Numbered from the stretch's first letter, positions 31,546-40,875 are shown. The stretch: DNA of 42,875 nucleotides from a bacterium (GCA_030427825.1 JAUICO010000034.1:1-42875), one strand, 5' to 3'. Notes: a model not told the origin generated them from the sequence alone. Numbers and translations: made by a program.

Positions 31546-34500
31546 CTACATGCTCCGCCGATATTGCCCGCCCACGGCGAACAGCGCGTCGGTGATCTGC
31601 CCGAGGGAACAGGTCTTCACCGTCTCCATCAACTCGGCGAACGTGTTTCCGCCGCGAATGGCGACCTGCTGCAGGCGCTCAAGGGCGGCCGCGCTGCGAT
31701 CGGCGTGCATCTCCCTGAAGGCCGCAACACCCTCGATCTGCTGACGCTTCTCGTCATCGGTCGATCGCATCATCTCGACTTCAACGACGCCGTCGCCGGC
31801 GTCAGGCGCGATGAAGGTGTTCACGCCCATGATCGGAATCTCGCCCGAGTGCTTCTTCGTCTCGTACTCGTGGGACTCCTCCTGAATCTTCGAGCGCTGA
31901 TACATCGTCTCCATCGCACCCAGCACGCCGCCTCGATCATTGATGCGATCAAACTCTTCGAGGACCGCAGCCTCGACCATGTCGGTTAGAGCCTCAACGA
32001 TGTACGCGCCCTGTAGGGGGTTCTCGTTTCGAAACAGACCAAACTCGTGATTCAAGATGAGCTGAATCGCGAGCGCTCGACGTACAGACTCCTCTGTCGG
32101 CGTCGTGATGGCCTCGTCGTAGGCGTTGGTGTGCAGGCTGTTGCAGTTGTCGGCGAGGGCATAGAGCGCCTGCAGGGTCGTACGGATGTCGTTGAACTGA
32201 ATCTCCTGCGCGTGCAGTGAGCGTCCCGATGTTTGGATGTGGTACTTCAGCTTCTGGCTGCGCTCGGACGCGCCATACACATCGCGCATTGCGATGGCCC
32301 AGATTCGTCGAGCCACCCGGCCGATGACCGCGTATTCGGGATCAATCCCGTTCGAGAAGAAGAAGGACAGGTTGCGAGCGAAGCGGTCTACGTCCATCCC
32401 CCTGGCTCGATAATACTCAACGATCGTAAGCCCGTTCGCCAGGGTGAACGCGAGCTGCGAGATCGGATTCGCACCCGCTTCAGCGATGTGATATCCGCTG
32501 ATCGAAACGGAGTAGAAATTTCGCACGTTGTTTTCGACGAAGTACTCCTGAATGTCGCCCATCATTCGCAGCGCGAACTCGGTCGAGAAAATGCACGTGT
32601 TCTGCGCCTGGTCTTCCTTGAATATGTCGGCCTGTACGGTCCCGCGAACCTGAGAGAGCACGGCGCTGCGAATCTCGGCATACTCATCGGCGTCGACGAC
32701 AAGGTCGCCGCTCAGGCCGAGGAGGCCCAGCCCGCCGCCGTTGTGACCTTCGGGCAGCTCCCCGCTTCGGTATACCGGCAGGCTACGACCCGCGGACGCC
32801 TTCGCGATCGCTGCTTCCCAGCGACCGCTTTCACGCAGGCGGGCCTCGACAGCCTGGTCGATCGCCGTGTTGAGGAACATCGCGAGAATCATCGGCGCAG
32901 GGCCGTTGATCGTCATCGAGACGCTGGTCGTCGGAGCACACAAATCAAAGCCCGAATACAGACGCCTCGCGTCATCGAGGGTCGCGACCGAGACACCGGA
33001 GTTACCGATCTTGCCCAGCACATCCGGGCGCGCCGCCGGATCTCGACCATAGAGCGTCACGCTGTCGAACGCGGTGGACAGGCGATGCGCAGGTTGGCCG
33101 CGTGACACATAGTGAAATCGCCTGTTTGTTCGCTCAGCCATTCCCTCGCCGGCAAACATGCGAGTCGGGTCTTCACCGTCGCGTTTGTATGGAAACACAC
33201 CGGCCGTAAACGGAAACTCGCCGGGGACATTCTCTGACCGGCGCCATCGCAGCAGCTCGCCCCAATCACGCGTCGACGGCAGCGCTACACGCGGGACTCG
33301 CAGGTGCGAGAGTGTCTCGCGGAAATTCTCCGCACGAATCGTCCGCCCGCGGACTTCGTACTCGTTCACGTCGGCGGTATATCGCTCGCGCAGCCGGTCG
33401 ACTTCGCGGAGCGCAGTGACTCCGTCGGGGTCAATCGAGGCATATGCCTTCTTGTATGCTTCGCCGAGGGCATCGACTTCGTCGAACGCGGGCTCCGACG
33501 GATCCGGCAGCGCGGTCTCGGGCACCGCGGCACCCAGCGCGCGCAGGGCGCGAATGATGCCATCCGCGCTCGCGGCCGCTGCGGCCTGCCTGCCGGTGTT
33601 AGCGTGGTAGCGGCGAATGGTGTCCGATACTTCCGAAAGGTAGCGGCTTCGATTCGCCGGCACGACAATGTGCATCTGTGCATCACGCTCCGGCGGAGCC
33701 TCTGACGACCAGTCTGCGGCGTCCTTGTTATCGAGCGTCTGCGCCAGCGCATGAAACATGCGGTCAACACCCACGTCGCCATATCGGCTCGCGACGCACG
33801 GAAACACCGGCATGTCTTCAAGGGCCGCATCGAAGCGCTGGGTGTTGCGACGTACCTGTTTGCGGACATACCCAAGGGCATCGTCTGCGCCGCGCTTGTC
33901 GCTCTTGTTGATGACGATCATGTCGGCAAAATCGAGCATGTCGATTTTTTCGAGCTGTGTGGGGGCGCCAAATTCCGGCGTCATCACGTAGATGCTCAGA
34001 TCGGAGAGGTCGACGACCTGCGTCCCGCTCTGGCCGATGCCGGCGGTCTCGAGAATCACCAGATCGAAGCCGGCAGCCTTCAGCATCTCAAGCGTGTCTT
34101 CCACCGAGGTCGAGACCGCAAGATGGGCGCCGCGTGTAGCTATCGAGCGCATGAAGGCGCGCGGGTTCGAAGCCGCATTCATCCGAATCCGATCACCGAG
34201 AAGAGCGCCGCCGGTGCGACGCCGAGAGGGGTCGACGCTGAGGACAGCAAAGCGCCGCTCAGGCCATGTCTGCAGGAATCGCCGCAGAAGCTCGTCGGTC
34301 AGGGACGATTTTCCCGCGCCGCCGGTTCCCGTAATCCCGAGGACTGTACACGACGTCGACGACGCGCCGACCACGGCTCGTAGAGGCTCCCGGGCCCGGT
34401 CGCTACCGACCTCAAGCAGCGTCGCGGCCCGGCCAAGAGCGACCGCGTCGTCAGCGGCGATCCCATCGTCCGCCAGCCATTGCCGTCGCTTTGTGTTCGC

Positions 34501-34923
34501 CCGCGCGCGCTCGAGCATGTCCCTGATCATTCCGACGAGCCCGAGCTCACGGCCGTCTTCCACCGAGTAGATTCTGGCAACGCCGCGGGCGTGAAGCGTC
34601 TCGATCTCGCGATCCGTAATCGTGCCGCCACCGCCGCCGAACACAGGAATGTCGCCGCGCCCCCGCTCTTCGAGCAGCTCGACCATCCATGTGAAGTACT
34701 CCACGTGGCCGCCCTGATACGAAGAGATCGCAATTCCGTCGGCGTCTTCCTCAATCGCGGCGTCGACAATCTCGACGACGCCCCGGTCGTGCCCGAGATG
34801 AATGACCTCAGCGCCTTCTGAGAGCATGACGCGGCGCATGATGTTGATCGCCGCGTCATGTCCGTCGAAGAGGCTCGCTGCGGTCACGAATCGAAGGGGA
34901 ACGGGTGTCTCGATCTCACTCAC
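31546..34923 (-). CDS. icmF: Fused isobutyryl-CoA mutase with G-protein chaperone domain
   Basis: This 1125-aa adenosylcobalamin enzyme rearranges isobutyryl-CoA and n-butyryl-CoA and carries its own repair GTPase. The order is the IcmF fusion order. The B12 domain comes first (D-G-H-D-A-A, 20-25; H22 the predicted lower cobalt ligand). The MeaB-like GTPase follows, with P-loop G-T-G-G-A-G-K-S-S (199-207) and N-K-S-D (339-342). The substrate TIM barrel runs from about 540. Aligned with methylmalonyl-CoA mutase, the Tyr and Arg that hold the carboxylate are F577 and Q774. This Phe/Gln pair is the isobutyryl-CoA signature. The active-site His is H812 (S-G-Y-H). The GTG start follows GGGAG. It heads the operon with HEAT and membrane genes. 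Confidence 0.94.
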   Translation of the reverse strand: MSEIETPVPLRFVTAASLFDGHDAAINIMRRVMLSEGAEVIHLGHDRGVVEIVDAAIEEDADGIAISSYQGGHVEYFTWMVELLEERGRGDIPVFGGGGGTITDREIETLHARGVARIYSVEDGRELGLVGMIRDMLERARANTKRRQWLADDGIAADDAVALGRAATLLEVGSDRAREPLRAVVGASSTSCTVLGITGTGGAGKSSLTDELLRRFLQTWPERRFAVLSVDPSRRRTGGALLGDRIRMNAASNPRAFMRSIATRGAHLAVSTSVEDTLEMLKAAGFDLVILETAGIGQSGTQVVDLSDLSIYVMTPEFGAPTQLEKIDMLDFADMIVINKSDKRGADDALGYVRKQVRRNTQRFDAALEDMPVFPCVASRYGDVGVDRMFHALAQTLDNKDAADWSSEAPPERDAQMHIVVPANRSRYLSEVSDTIRRYHANTGRQAAAAASADGIIRALRALGAAVPETALPDPSEPAFDEVDALGEAYKKAYASIDPDGVTALREVDRLRERYTADVNEYEVRGRTIRAENFRETLSHLRVPRVALPSTRDWGELLRWRRSENVPGEFPFTAGVFPYKRDGEDPTRMFAGEGMAERTNRRFHYVSRGQPAHRLSTAFDSVTLYGRDPAARPDVLGKIGNSGVSVATLDDARRLYSGFDLCAPTTSVSMTINGPAPMILAMFLNTAIDQAVEARLRESGRWEAAIAKASAGRSLPVYRSGELPEGHNGGGLGLLGLSGDLVVDADEYAEIRSAVLSQVRGTVQADIFKEDQAQNTCIFSTEFALRMMGDIQEYFVENNVRNFYSVSISGYHIAEAGANPISQLAFTLANGLTIVEYYRARGMDVDRFARNLSFFFSNGIDPEYAVIGRVARRIWAIAMRDVYGASERSQKLKYHIQTSGRSLHAQEIQFNDIRTTLQALYALADNCNSLHTNAYDEAITTPTEESVRRALAIQLILNHEFGLFRNENPLQGAYIVEALTDMVEAAVLEEFDRINDRGGVLGAMETMYQRSKIQEESHEYETKKHSGEIPIMGVNTFIAPDAGDGVVEVEMMRSTDDEKRQQIEGVAAFREMHADRSAAALERLQQVAIRGGNTFAELMETVKTCSLGQITDALFAVGGQYRRSM

Positions 34924-35067
34924 AGGTCACTCCCGGCTTTGCCCGCTCGGAGTACCCGTGACCGACCGCGTTCGCAATGTAGGCGCAGATTTGTTAGCTC
35001 GCAGGCATTGGTGCCAGAACGAGATCCCGCAGGTTCGTCCTGCGATGTAGTGATGTAATCCTGAGCA

Positions 35068-35086
35068 GACGCACTACCGGTGCGTC
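35068..35086 (+). promoter_or_regulatory. Hairpin just upstream of the phosphoesterase ribosome site
   Basis: GACGCAC (35068-35074) pairs perfectly with GTGCGTC (35080-35086) around TACCG, five bases before the GGAGG at 35092. A second small stem, CGCAGG/CCTGCG, lies about 30 bp further up. The position could influence ribosome access. No known riboswitch is recognised. Confidence 0.4.
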
Positions 35087-35100
35087 CGTGTCGGAGGCAA

Positions 35101-35844
35101 ATGCGAATCGCAATCTTCAGTGACGTCCACAGCAACATTGTAGCCCTGCGCGCCGTCCTCGAATCATACAGCTCACGAGACATCGACGAGTACATCTGTC
35201 TCGGTGATGTCGTAGGCTACGGCTCGAACCCGGACGAGTGCGCCACGATCGTACGTGAGCTCGTCTCGACCTGCATCATGGGGAACCACGACGCCGCCGT
35301 CGCCGGTGAGATGGACTACACCTATTACTACGACGCCGCGCGCAACGCTCTCGACTACCACGCGGTGCTCGTGTCGAAAGAGAACCGGGATTGGTTGAAG
35401 GCGCTGCCGTACACCGTCGAGCGTGACGACATCTGCTTTTCACATGGGTCCCCGGTCGACCCCAGGAAGTTCGACTACGTGTTCAACGAGGAGCAGGCCC
35501 GCGGGCTCCTGCCCAGCTTCGACTCTCTGAAACGGGTGACCTTCATCGGTCACAGCCACCTGACCCGCGCCTTCGCGATCAATGTCGAGCAGGCCGTCCC
35601 CGTACGCGAGGTGACCGGTCCGCTGATTCAGCTTGAAGAAGGCTGGAAGTACATCGTTACAGTGGGCTCCGTTGGGCAGCCTCGCGACAACGATGCTCGA
35701 GCGTGTTCCACAATCTTCGACACCGAAAAGGACTCGATCGAGTATATTCGCACCGACTACGACATCGCAGAATCGGCGCGACGTATCCTGAAGGCCGGCC
35801 CCCTCGCCGCGGATTTCGGCAAACGCCTCTTCCTGGGAATCTGA
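35101..35844 (+). CDS. Calcineurin-like metallophosphoesterase, YfcE/MJ0936 type
   Basis: The 247-aa predicted di-metal phosphodiesterase shows all five family motifs: S-D-V-H-S-N (8-13), G-D-V-V-G-Y-G (36-42), G-N-H-D (61-64), F-S-H-G (near 113) and G-H-S-H (near 150). The length and the Y-G-S-N-P-D-E-C segment after the second motif are typical of the bacterial 240-250-aa group of unknown natural substrate. ATG 35101 follows TCGGAGG and gives the normal start (M-R-I-A-I-F-S-D); the frame extends slightly upstream to 35080 without support. It diverges from icmF and converges with the 801-aa gene after 9 bp. Confidence 0.9.
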   Translation: MRIAIFSDVHSNIVALRAVLESYSSRDIDEYICLGDVVGYGSNPDECATIVRELVSTCIMGNHDAAVAGEMDYTYYYDAARNALDYHAVLVSKENRDWLKALPYTVERDDICFSHGSPVDPRKFDYVFNEEQARGLLPSFDSLKRVTFIGHSHLTRAFAINVEQAVPVREVTGPLIQLEEGWKYIVTVGSVGQPRDNDARACSTIFDTEKDSIEYIRTDYDIAESARRILKAGPLAADFGKRLFLGI

Positions 35845-35853
35845 GGCAGGCGC

Positions 35854-38259
35854 TCAGGCCTGCGACTCGCGCACACCATCCACGACGGCGATCATTCCCA
35901 TCCGCTCCAGCCGGTGCAGGAGGAGTCCGGATTCGGACTGCTCTGAGAGCGTGACGTTGGCGTCCGCGTCGATCGCGATGTGGACCAGCTCTTCCCAGAA
36001 GGCCTGGGTTCGCGCGATCACGCGGCCGTCGGTGGCGGATACGAAGAGGATTTCGTCAGACGCGATCACGACGACATCCGGACCGGCGGCACATTCCGCC
36101 ACTTCCGGCGTCGCGTGCCACGCGAGATCGCTGCTCTTGACGGTCCAGAGCGGTGCCGCTGAGCGCTTTCGAGTGGACCAGCCACGAATGGCGTCGCGGG
36201 TCGAGACGACAACCAGCCCGGCACAGGCGGAGATCTGCGGGCTGTCCCCGTGCGCCACCGCGTCGTCCAGCGCGGTTCGCATTCGCAGCTCGCCGGTCGC
36301 AAGATCGATCAGGGTCAGGTGTACGGCGCTGCCACCCCACCCCAGGACCGCCGCGAAGCCATCCTCAGAGACCACCGCCTTGAGTTGGGTGTCGTCGCCC
36401 CCAACGGTCTGCAGGCGCCGCCCCGACTCCGCGTCAAAGACGACAATCACCGACCCGGCGGCATGTGCACCGATCGCGATGAGGTGCTCGCCGTGCGCTC
36501 GGATGCGCTTCAGCGGCATCTGCGCGTTGTCGAGCCACGCGATGCGTCCCGTGACTGTATCCCACACATCGATGGCACCATGAGCGTCCGCGAACACCGC
36601 ACGCCGGGGCTCAGCCACGGTGCAGGTTGTGTAGCGTCGGTCGCGGTCGATGGTGTGCCGCGCTCCGCCGGCTACGCCAAAGCGCGGGCTCCCCGCCTCG
36701 TCGATCAGCGCCCAATCGAGGCTCCCGGGGGGGCCCGCGGCGTCTGCCCAACGCGGAGGTCCGGCGACGCCTTCGACCAGCGTGGTCAGGGTGGGCACAT
36801 CGGTGCGGGCATCGGCGATCAGGAGCTCGTCCGGTGCAACAACGAGCGCGGTTCCGGCGGAACGAACGATGCGCGCGCGGCTCACATCGGGGTGCGCCGG
36901 CAGCTCTGAGAGTTCGCCGTCACTGAGACGCAGCGCTTTCAGTGTACCGCCGCTGCGCACGAGCCAATGCTCGCTGGACAACTCCGCGACGTCTGCGGAG
37001 CGCAGCGCAGACGCGCGCATGGTCCACGTTCGGCGGTGGGCGAGCATCCGAATCTCATCCCGCGACCAGGGCAGCTCGGTGCTGTCGAAGCGCTCGAAAG
37101 CGATGCCGGCAACAGGGTCACTCTTCGCCGGATCAAGGCGGAACCTGCCGGAACGGCGACGGACCGTATTCGACGCAAGCCGGGTTGAACGCACCGCGAG
37201 GGCGCCGATGCGGCGCGAGACCGACAGCCCGGGACAGGCCGCGGTCACCGCCTCTGCGACTTCGCGTACGTGAATCAGTAGTGTTCGGTGCAGCTCCACG
37301 ATGTCGACACCGAGGTCGACCACCGGATTGCCGTCGATCACAATCTCAAGGCGCCTGTCTCCGATGTTTCGGACGGATGCCGTAGACTCCGCAGTCTTGA
37401 AGAGCGGCGAGCGTTCGTAGCCCGAGGTCGCGGTGTCGACATAGCGAGTTGCGGCGCGAACGATATCCGCGCAGAGGTGGAGGGGGTGACACGGGTACTC
37501 CATCTGCGAGCCGTCCCCGACATCGATGCTGAATACGCCCTCGGCTGCAAGCAGCTCGGCGTCGTCTCCGTGGTCGTCGGACCACACCGACATCAGCACA
37601 CTGGTGTGAACCAGCGTGTGTACGCTGACATTGCTCGACAGCGGCGTGCGGACTTCGACAGTGCCGCCGCGCGGCTCTGCAGCCGGACCCCGATACGGGC
37701 GGTCAGGGACCTCGATGAGGCCGCGACAATCGGAGAGCACCGAAAGCACACCGTCTCTGAGGGGCGCCTTTGGTAGATTTCCCGCAGCCGCAGCGCAATC
37801 GGCAACACAGCGCTCAAGGCCCCGTCGCAGTTGATCGCAGGTGACCGCCTGCCGCGAAATTGCGACTCGGCCCGGCGACACCGTCTCAATGACCGAGACC
37901 TGCACCTGCGTATCGCTGACGCGGTGCATACAAACCTGCCACGGCGAGTCGTGAAAGCCGGCCACTGCCCTCGCATGCCCGTCACAGCACACCGACACCC
38001 TGGCCTCGCAGAGCGCCCTCAGAAAAGGCAGGACGGGCTCGTCGGGGACCTCGACGGTTGCGTTCTGCCCGGCAATCACGACGTCGATGGCGGACTTGAG
38101 CAGGTCGGGCGAGACCGGCGCGCGGGTGGCTCCATCGCACAGGATCTGCGCGTCGCGGATCCAGCGGCTGCCTACGTCAATGCGGAACCCGGTGGGCGAA
38201 CTCAAGCGACGGGCCGGCGAGCGTGCCGCACCACCTGCGCTGTCGTCCGGACCCACCAT
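35854..38259 (-). CDS. Large cytosolic protein with C-terminal beta-propeller-like repeats, unknown
   Basis: I do not recognise the first half of this 801-aa protein. It has no signal peptide or membrane segment. Residues 40-400 form mixed alpha/beta segments; two copies of a similar motif (about 70-190 and 230-390) may be an internal duplication with the shared pattern ...V-x-H-R-T/V...V...V-A-x-A-x-A-A. From about 420 to 790 short strands with W-D/F-D turns (V-F-A-D-A-H-G-A-I-D-V-W-D-T-V-T-G-R, I-V-V-F-D-A-E-S-G-R) look like a PQQ/WD40-type propeller. ATG 38259 has GGGGAGGG at good spacing. It diverges from the HARE-HTH gene across a 188-bp spacer. Confidence 0.7.
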   Translation of the reverse strand: MVGPDDSAGGAARSPARRLSSPTGFRIDVGSRWIRDAQILCDGATRAPVSPDLLKSAIDVVIAGQNATVEVPDEPVLPFLRALCEARVSVCCDGHARAVAGFHDSPWQVCMHRVSDTQVQVSVIETVSPGRVAISRQAVTCDQLRRGLERCVADCAAAAGNLPKAPLRDGVLSVLSDCRGLIEVPDRPYRGPAAEPRGGTVEVRTPLSSNVSVHTLVHTSVLMSVWSDDHGDDAELLAAEGVFSIDVGDGSQMEYPCHPLHLCADIVRAATRYVDTATSGYERSPLFKTAESTASVRNIGDRRLEIVIDGNPVVDLGVDIVELHRTLLIHVREVAEAVTAACPGLSVSRRIGALAVRSTRLASNTVRRRSGRFRLDPAKSDPVAGIAFERFDSTELPWSRDEIRMLAHRRTWTMRASALRSADVAELSSEHWLVRSGGTLKALRLSDGELSELPAHPDVSRARIVRSAGTALVVAPDELLIADARTDVPTLTTLVEGVAGPPRWADAAGPPGSLDWALIDEAGSPRFGVAGGARHTIDRDRRYTTCTVAEPRRAVFADAHGAIDVWDTVTGRIAWLDNAQMPLKRIRAHGEHLIAIGAHAAGSVIVVFDAESGRRLQTVGGDDTQLKAVVSEDGFAAVLGWGGSAVHLTLIDLATGELRMRTALDDAVAHGDSPQISACAGLVVVSTRDAIRGWSTRKRSAAPLWTVKSSDLAWHATPEVAECAAGPDVVVIASDEILFVSATDGRVIARTQAFWEELVHIAIDADANVTLSEQSESGLLLHRLERMGMIAVVDGVRESQA

Positions 38260-38447
38260 TGCCCTCCCCGGTCGCTCTCGGTGTCGTCGCGGCGTTGAGT
38301 GACATCGGCTCGGGCGCCGCGCAGATTCCCGAGTCCGGCGACTCTACCAGAGCGCGGGTGCCGGATCAAAGCAGCCCCTTGCTTGAGGGTGGCGAATCCG
38401 AGTGCTACTCCCTACGCCGAGTTTCAACCAAAGGGAGAACCGCCGCG

Positions 38448-40175
38448 ATGACATTTTACGAAGCCGCAGTCGAAGTGCTGCGAGACGCCGGACGCCCGCT
38501 TCATTATAAGAAGATAGCAGCCCAGGCGATCGAGCAGTCACTGCTCAGCCACGTAGGTCGTGACCCGTACGAGACCATGAACGCGCGCCTCAACCAGGAG
38601 GTGCAGAAGAAGTCCGGGGACACCCTGGTCAAGCTTGTCAGGCCCGGCGTCTACGAGCTGAAGAAGGGCGTCGACACCGCGGACGCCAAGCAGACCATCC
38701 AGCTGCGCAAAGTCGAACCCATCGTTGAGCCCGAATGGGAGAGCGAAGAGGACGATGACGATTCCGGCGACGACGACGACGAGGAAGAAGAAGAACAGTC
38801 CTCGGACGAAAATTCAGACGCCGAAGACAAAAAAACGAAACAGCGACGCAGGTCGCGTGGTCGCCCGCGCTCCGGCCGCTCGACGAGCGGAGAAAACGGT
38901 GACGCCGACGGCGATGACGCCTCTGGTGGCGATACAAACGATGACGACGGAGACGACGGAGACGACGACAACGCAGCCGACGACGGCAACGAAGTGGGCA
39001 GGGGCATAGACCGGTCTGCCGGGGATGATGCGGACGACAACAACGACGGCGGTGAAAGTGCTGACGACGGCGACGAAGACAGCTCGACCGACGATGACGG
39101 CGAACAGCGCGCATCCAGCGGCAGGCGAAGGTCTCGTGGCAGGAGGAAGCGAGGTGGCCGAGATGACGCCGAGACTCAAAGCAGCGAAGGCGTCGAGCGC
39201 GCCGAGGAGGACCCCGGGGCCGGCGACGTCAATCGCGGTGGAGACACCCCGCCTGAGAGCACCGCACCAGACGTAGGCGACACACAGGCGGACGACGGCG
39301 AGCAGCGCGACAAGCGAGGTCGGCGTGGGCGCAGAGGCCGCGGTGGCGATGAACGCGGACGCCGCGGACGAGGAAGGCGAGGACGCGGGCGGGGACGACC
39401 GACGACCGATCAGGCGGTCGTACAACCCGGCGAGAGCTCCGACGGCGACGGCGAGCTGGCTACCAAGATTGCGACCCTTCTCGAAAAGGGCAGTCGGCGC
39501 GGATGGACGCAGCGAAAGATCGCCAAAGCCCTCGCTGAGCAACCGGGCATCGAGGCTGCCACCGACACGATGGTACGCAGCGTGCTCGAAGCGGCGAATG
39601 AACGCCGCGCCGCTGCCGGACACACGCCCCTGTTTACCGAGATGAAGCCCGGAACCTGGGCGCTGGCGGCCGCTTCCAGCGAGCAGCTCGCACGTTCATA
39701 CTCGGCGCTCAGCACATGGCAGGCACAACACCGTGGGCTGCTTATCGACGAGCTGGCGGCGCGTATCGGGGACTTCGACTCCGCAACGGTTCGCTCGACG
39801 CTGCTCCTCGTACTTGAGCGCCTGGGCTATCGGGACATCGAAGCGATGGCGCACGGATCAACGTGGCTGGCGACGGTTTCCGTTGGGATGAGCGATGATC
39901 GTGTCGCCGTGCGAATTCACGACGAAGGCGAGACAGACATCGAGCATGTCGATGCCTTCCGAGAAGACCTGATCGACGCCGGTGCCGTAAGCGGTGTCCT
40001 GCTGACCACATCGGGGTCCACAGACGGCGCCGTGGAAAACGCCGACGGCACCCAGCCGAGGATCTCAGTGATCGACTCCGATGCCTTCGCGGAGTGGATG
40101 CTCCGGGCAGGTGTGGGCGTCGCGAAGATGAATCTCAACGTGAACTGCCTCGATGACGCGTTCTTTGCCTCGTGA
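38448..40175 (+). CDS. HARE-HTH protein with acidic/AT-hook linker and degenerate Mrr-like nuclease domain
   Basis: The 575-aa predicted DNA-binding protein has a HARE-HTH winged helix at 1-76 (M-T-F-Y-E-A-A-V-E-V-L...G-R-P-L-H-Y-K-K-I...V-R-P-G-V-Y-E-L). A long disordered linker (95-330) is first very acidic (E/D runs), then basic. It holds two R-G-R-P AT-hook cores (137-140 and 315-318). A second helical/winged segment lies at about 336-408 and ends F-T-E-M-K-P-G-T-W-A-L. Residues ~419-560 resemble an Mrr-type restriction-endonuclease fold (D-F-D-S-A-T-V-R...L-E-R-L-G-Y-R-D-I-E). However, the catalytic E/Q-x-K strand reads A-V-R-I, so nuclease activity is unlikely. ATG 38448 follows GGGAG. 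lipB overlaps its end. Confidence 0.78.
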   Translation: MTFYEAAVEVLRDAGRPLHYKKIAAQAIEQSLLSHVGRDPYETMNARLNQEVQKKSGDTLVKLVRPGVYELKKGVDTADAKQTIQLRKVEPIVEPEWESEEDDDDSGDDDDEEEEEQSSDENSDAEDKKTKQRRRSRGRPRSGRSTSGENGDADGDDASGGDTNDDDGDDGDDDNAADDGNEVGRGIDRSAGDDADDNNDGGESADDGDEDSSTDDDGEQRASSGRRRSRGRRKRGGRDDAETQSSEGVERAEEDPGAGDVNRGGDTPPESTAPDVGDTQADDGEQRDKRGRRGRRGRGGDERGRRGRGRRGRGRGRPTTDQAVVQPGESSDGDGELATKIATLLEKGSRRGWTQRKIAKALAEQPGIEAATDTMVRSVLEAANERRAAAGHTPLFTEMKPGTWALAAASSEQLARSYSALSTWQAQHRGLLIDELAARIGDFDSATVRSTLLLVLERLGYRDIEAMAHGSTWLATVSVGMSDDRVAVRIHDEGETDIEHVDAFREDLIDAGAVSGVLLTTSGSTDGAVENADGTQPRISVIDSDAFAEWMLRAGVGVAKMNLNVNCLDDAFFAS

Positions 40176-40827
40176 ACTGAAAGACGCCCGGCTCTCTTGG
40201 GAGCATTGGGGGCGAATTCGCTGGCATGATGCGATGCGGCGCCAGGACACGCGCTGGCAGGCGGTGGTCGACGGCAGCGAGTCCGGGGTTATCTACACCC
40301 TGGAACACGACCCGGTGATCACGCTTGGCCGGCGGGCGTCGGACGCAGATGTTCGAGCCGGTGAGGCGCTGCTCGCGACCCGTGGTGTCGAAGTGGTGCG
40401 GGCGGACCGCGGCGGCGAAGCGACCTATCACGGCCCCGGCCAGCTGGTTGTCTATGCCGTCGTTGACCTCGGCGTTCTCGGCATCGGCGTCAGCGACCTC
40501 GTGCGCGGCCTCGCAGCCTGCACCGCCGAGTACCTCGCCGATCTCGGAATCACGGCGGTCTACGATCCGAAGCACCCCGGCCTCTGGTCCGGCGGAGCCA
40601 AGATTGCAGCCGTGGGCATGCGAATCAGCCGCAATGTCTCCCGGCACGGACTGGCCCTGAATCTCCAAACCGCGCTGGACGCATTCGACCTGATCGTTCC
40701 CTGCGGAATGCCTGATGCCCGCACGACGAGCGTCGCAGCAGAGCTCGCTTCCGGCGCAACGCCGTCCCTGGAACAAGCAGCCGCCGATATCGCGGCGCGC
40801 TGTATTCGGAGATTTGGCACCGGGTGA
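40153..40827 (+). CDS. lipB: Octanoyl-[acyl-carrier-protein]:protein N-octanoyltransferase
   Basis: The 224-aa enzyme transfers octanoate from acyl carrier protein to lipoyl domains, the first step of lipoate synthesis. It shows R-G-G-E-A-T-Y-H-G-P-G-Q (86-97), catalytic Lys150 in G-A-K-I-A-A-V-G, H-G-L-A-L-N (165-170) and the nucleophile Cys184 in V-P-C-G-M. All catalytic residues are present. ATG 40153 overlaps the end of the HARE-HTH gene by 23 bp and has no good ribosome site, so translation is probably coupled. It converges with tmk. No lipA or lipoyl-protein gene is in the window. Confidence 0.93.
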   Translation: MTRSLPRELKDARLSWEHWGRIRWHDAMRRQDTRWQAVVDGSESGVIYTLEHDPVITLGRRASDADVRAGEALLATRGVEVVRADRGGEATYHGPGQLVVYAVVDLGVLGIGVSDLVRGLAACTAEYLADLGITAVYDPKHPGLWSGGAKIAAVGMRISRNVSRHGLALNLQTALDAFDLIVPCGMPDARTTSVAAELASGATPSLEQAAADIAARCIRRFGTG

Positions 40828-40875
40828 CGCCGGTCTTCTGCTCGCGCCACAGCGCTTGCCCGGCCGATTCCGGGA

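Noticed and set aside
34924..35100. icmF/phosphoesterase spacer checked for a cobalamin riboswitch
   Set aside because: No B12-box-like sequence or multi-stem fold was recognised; only two short hairpins facing the phosphoesterase gene are visible.
38740..39420. Highly repetitive acidic/basic stretch considered as a frameshift or assembly artefact
   Set aside because: The frame stays open with sensible domains on both sides, and Asp/Glu- then Arg-rich linkers with AT-hooks are expected in DNA-binding proteins.
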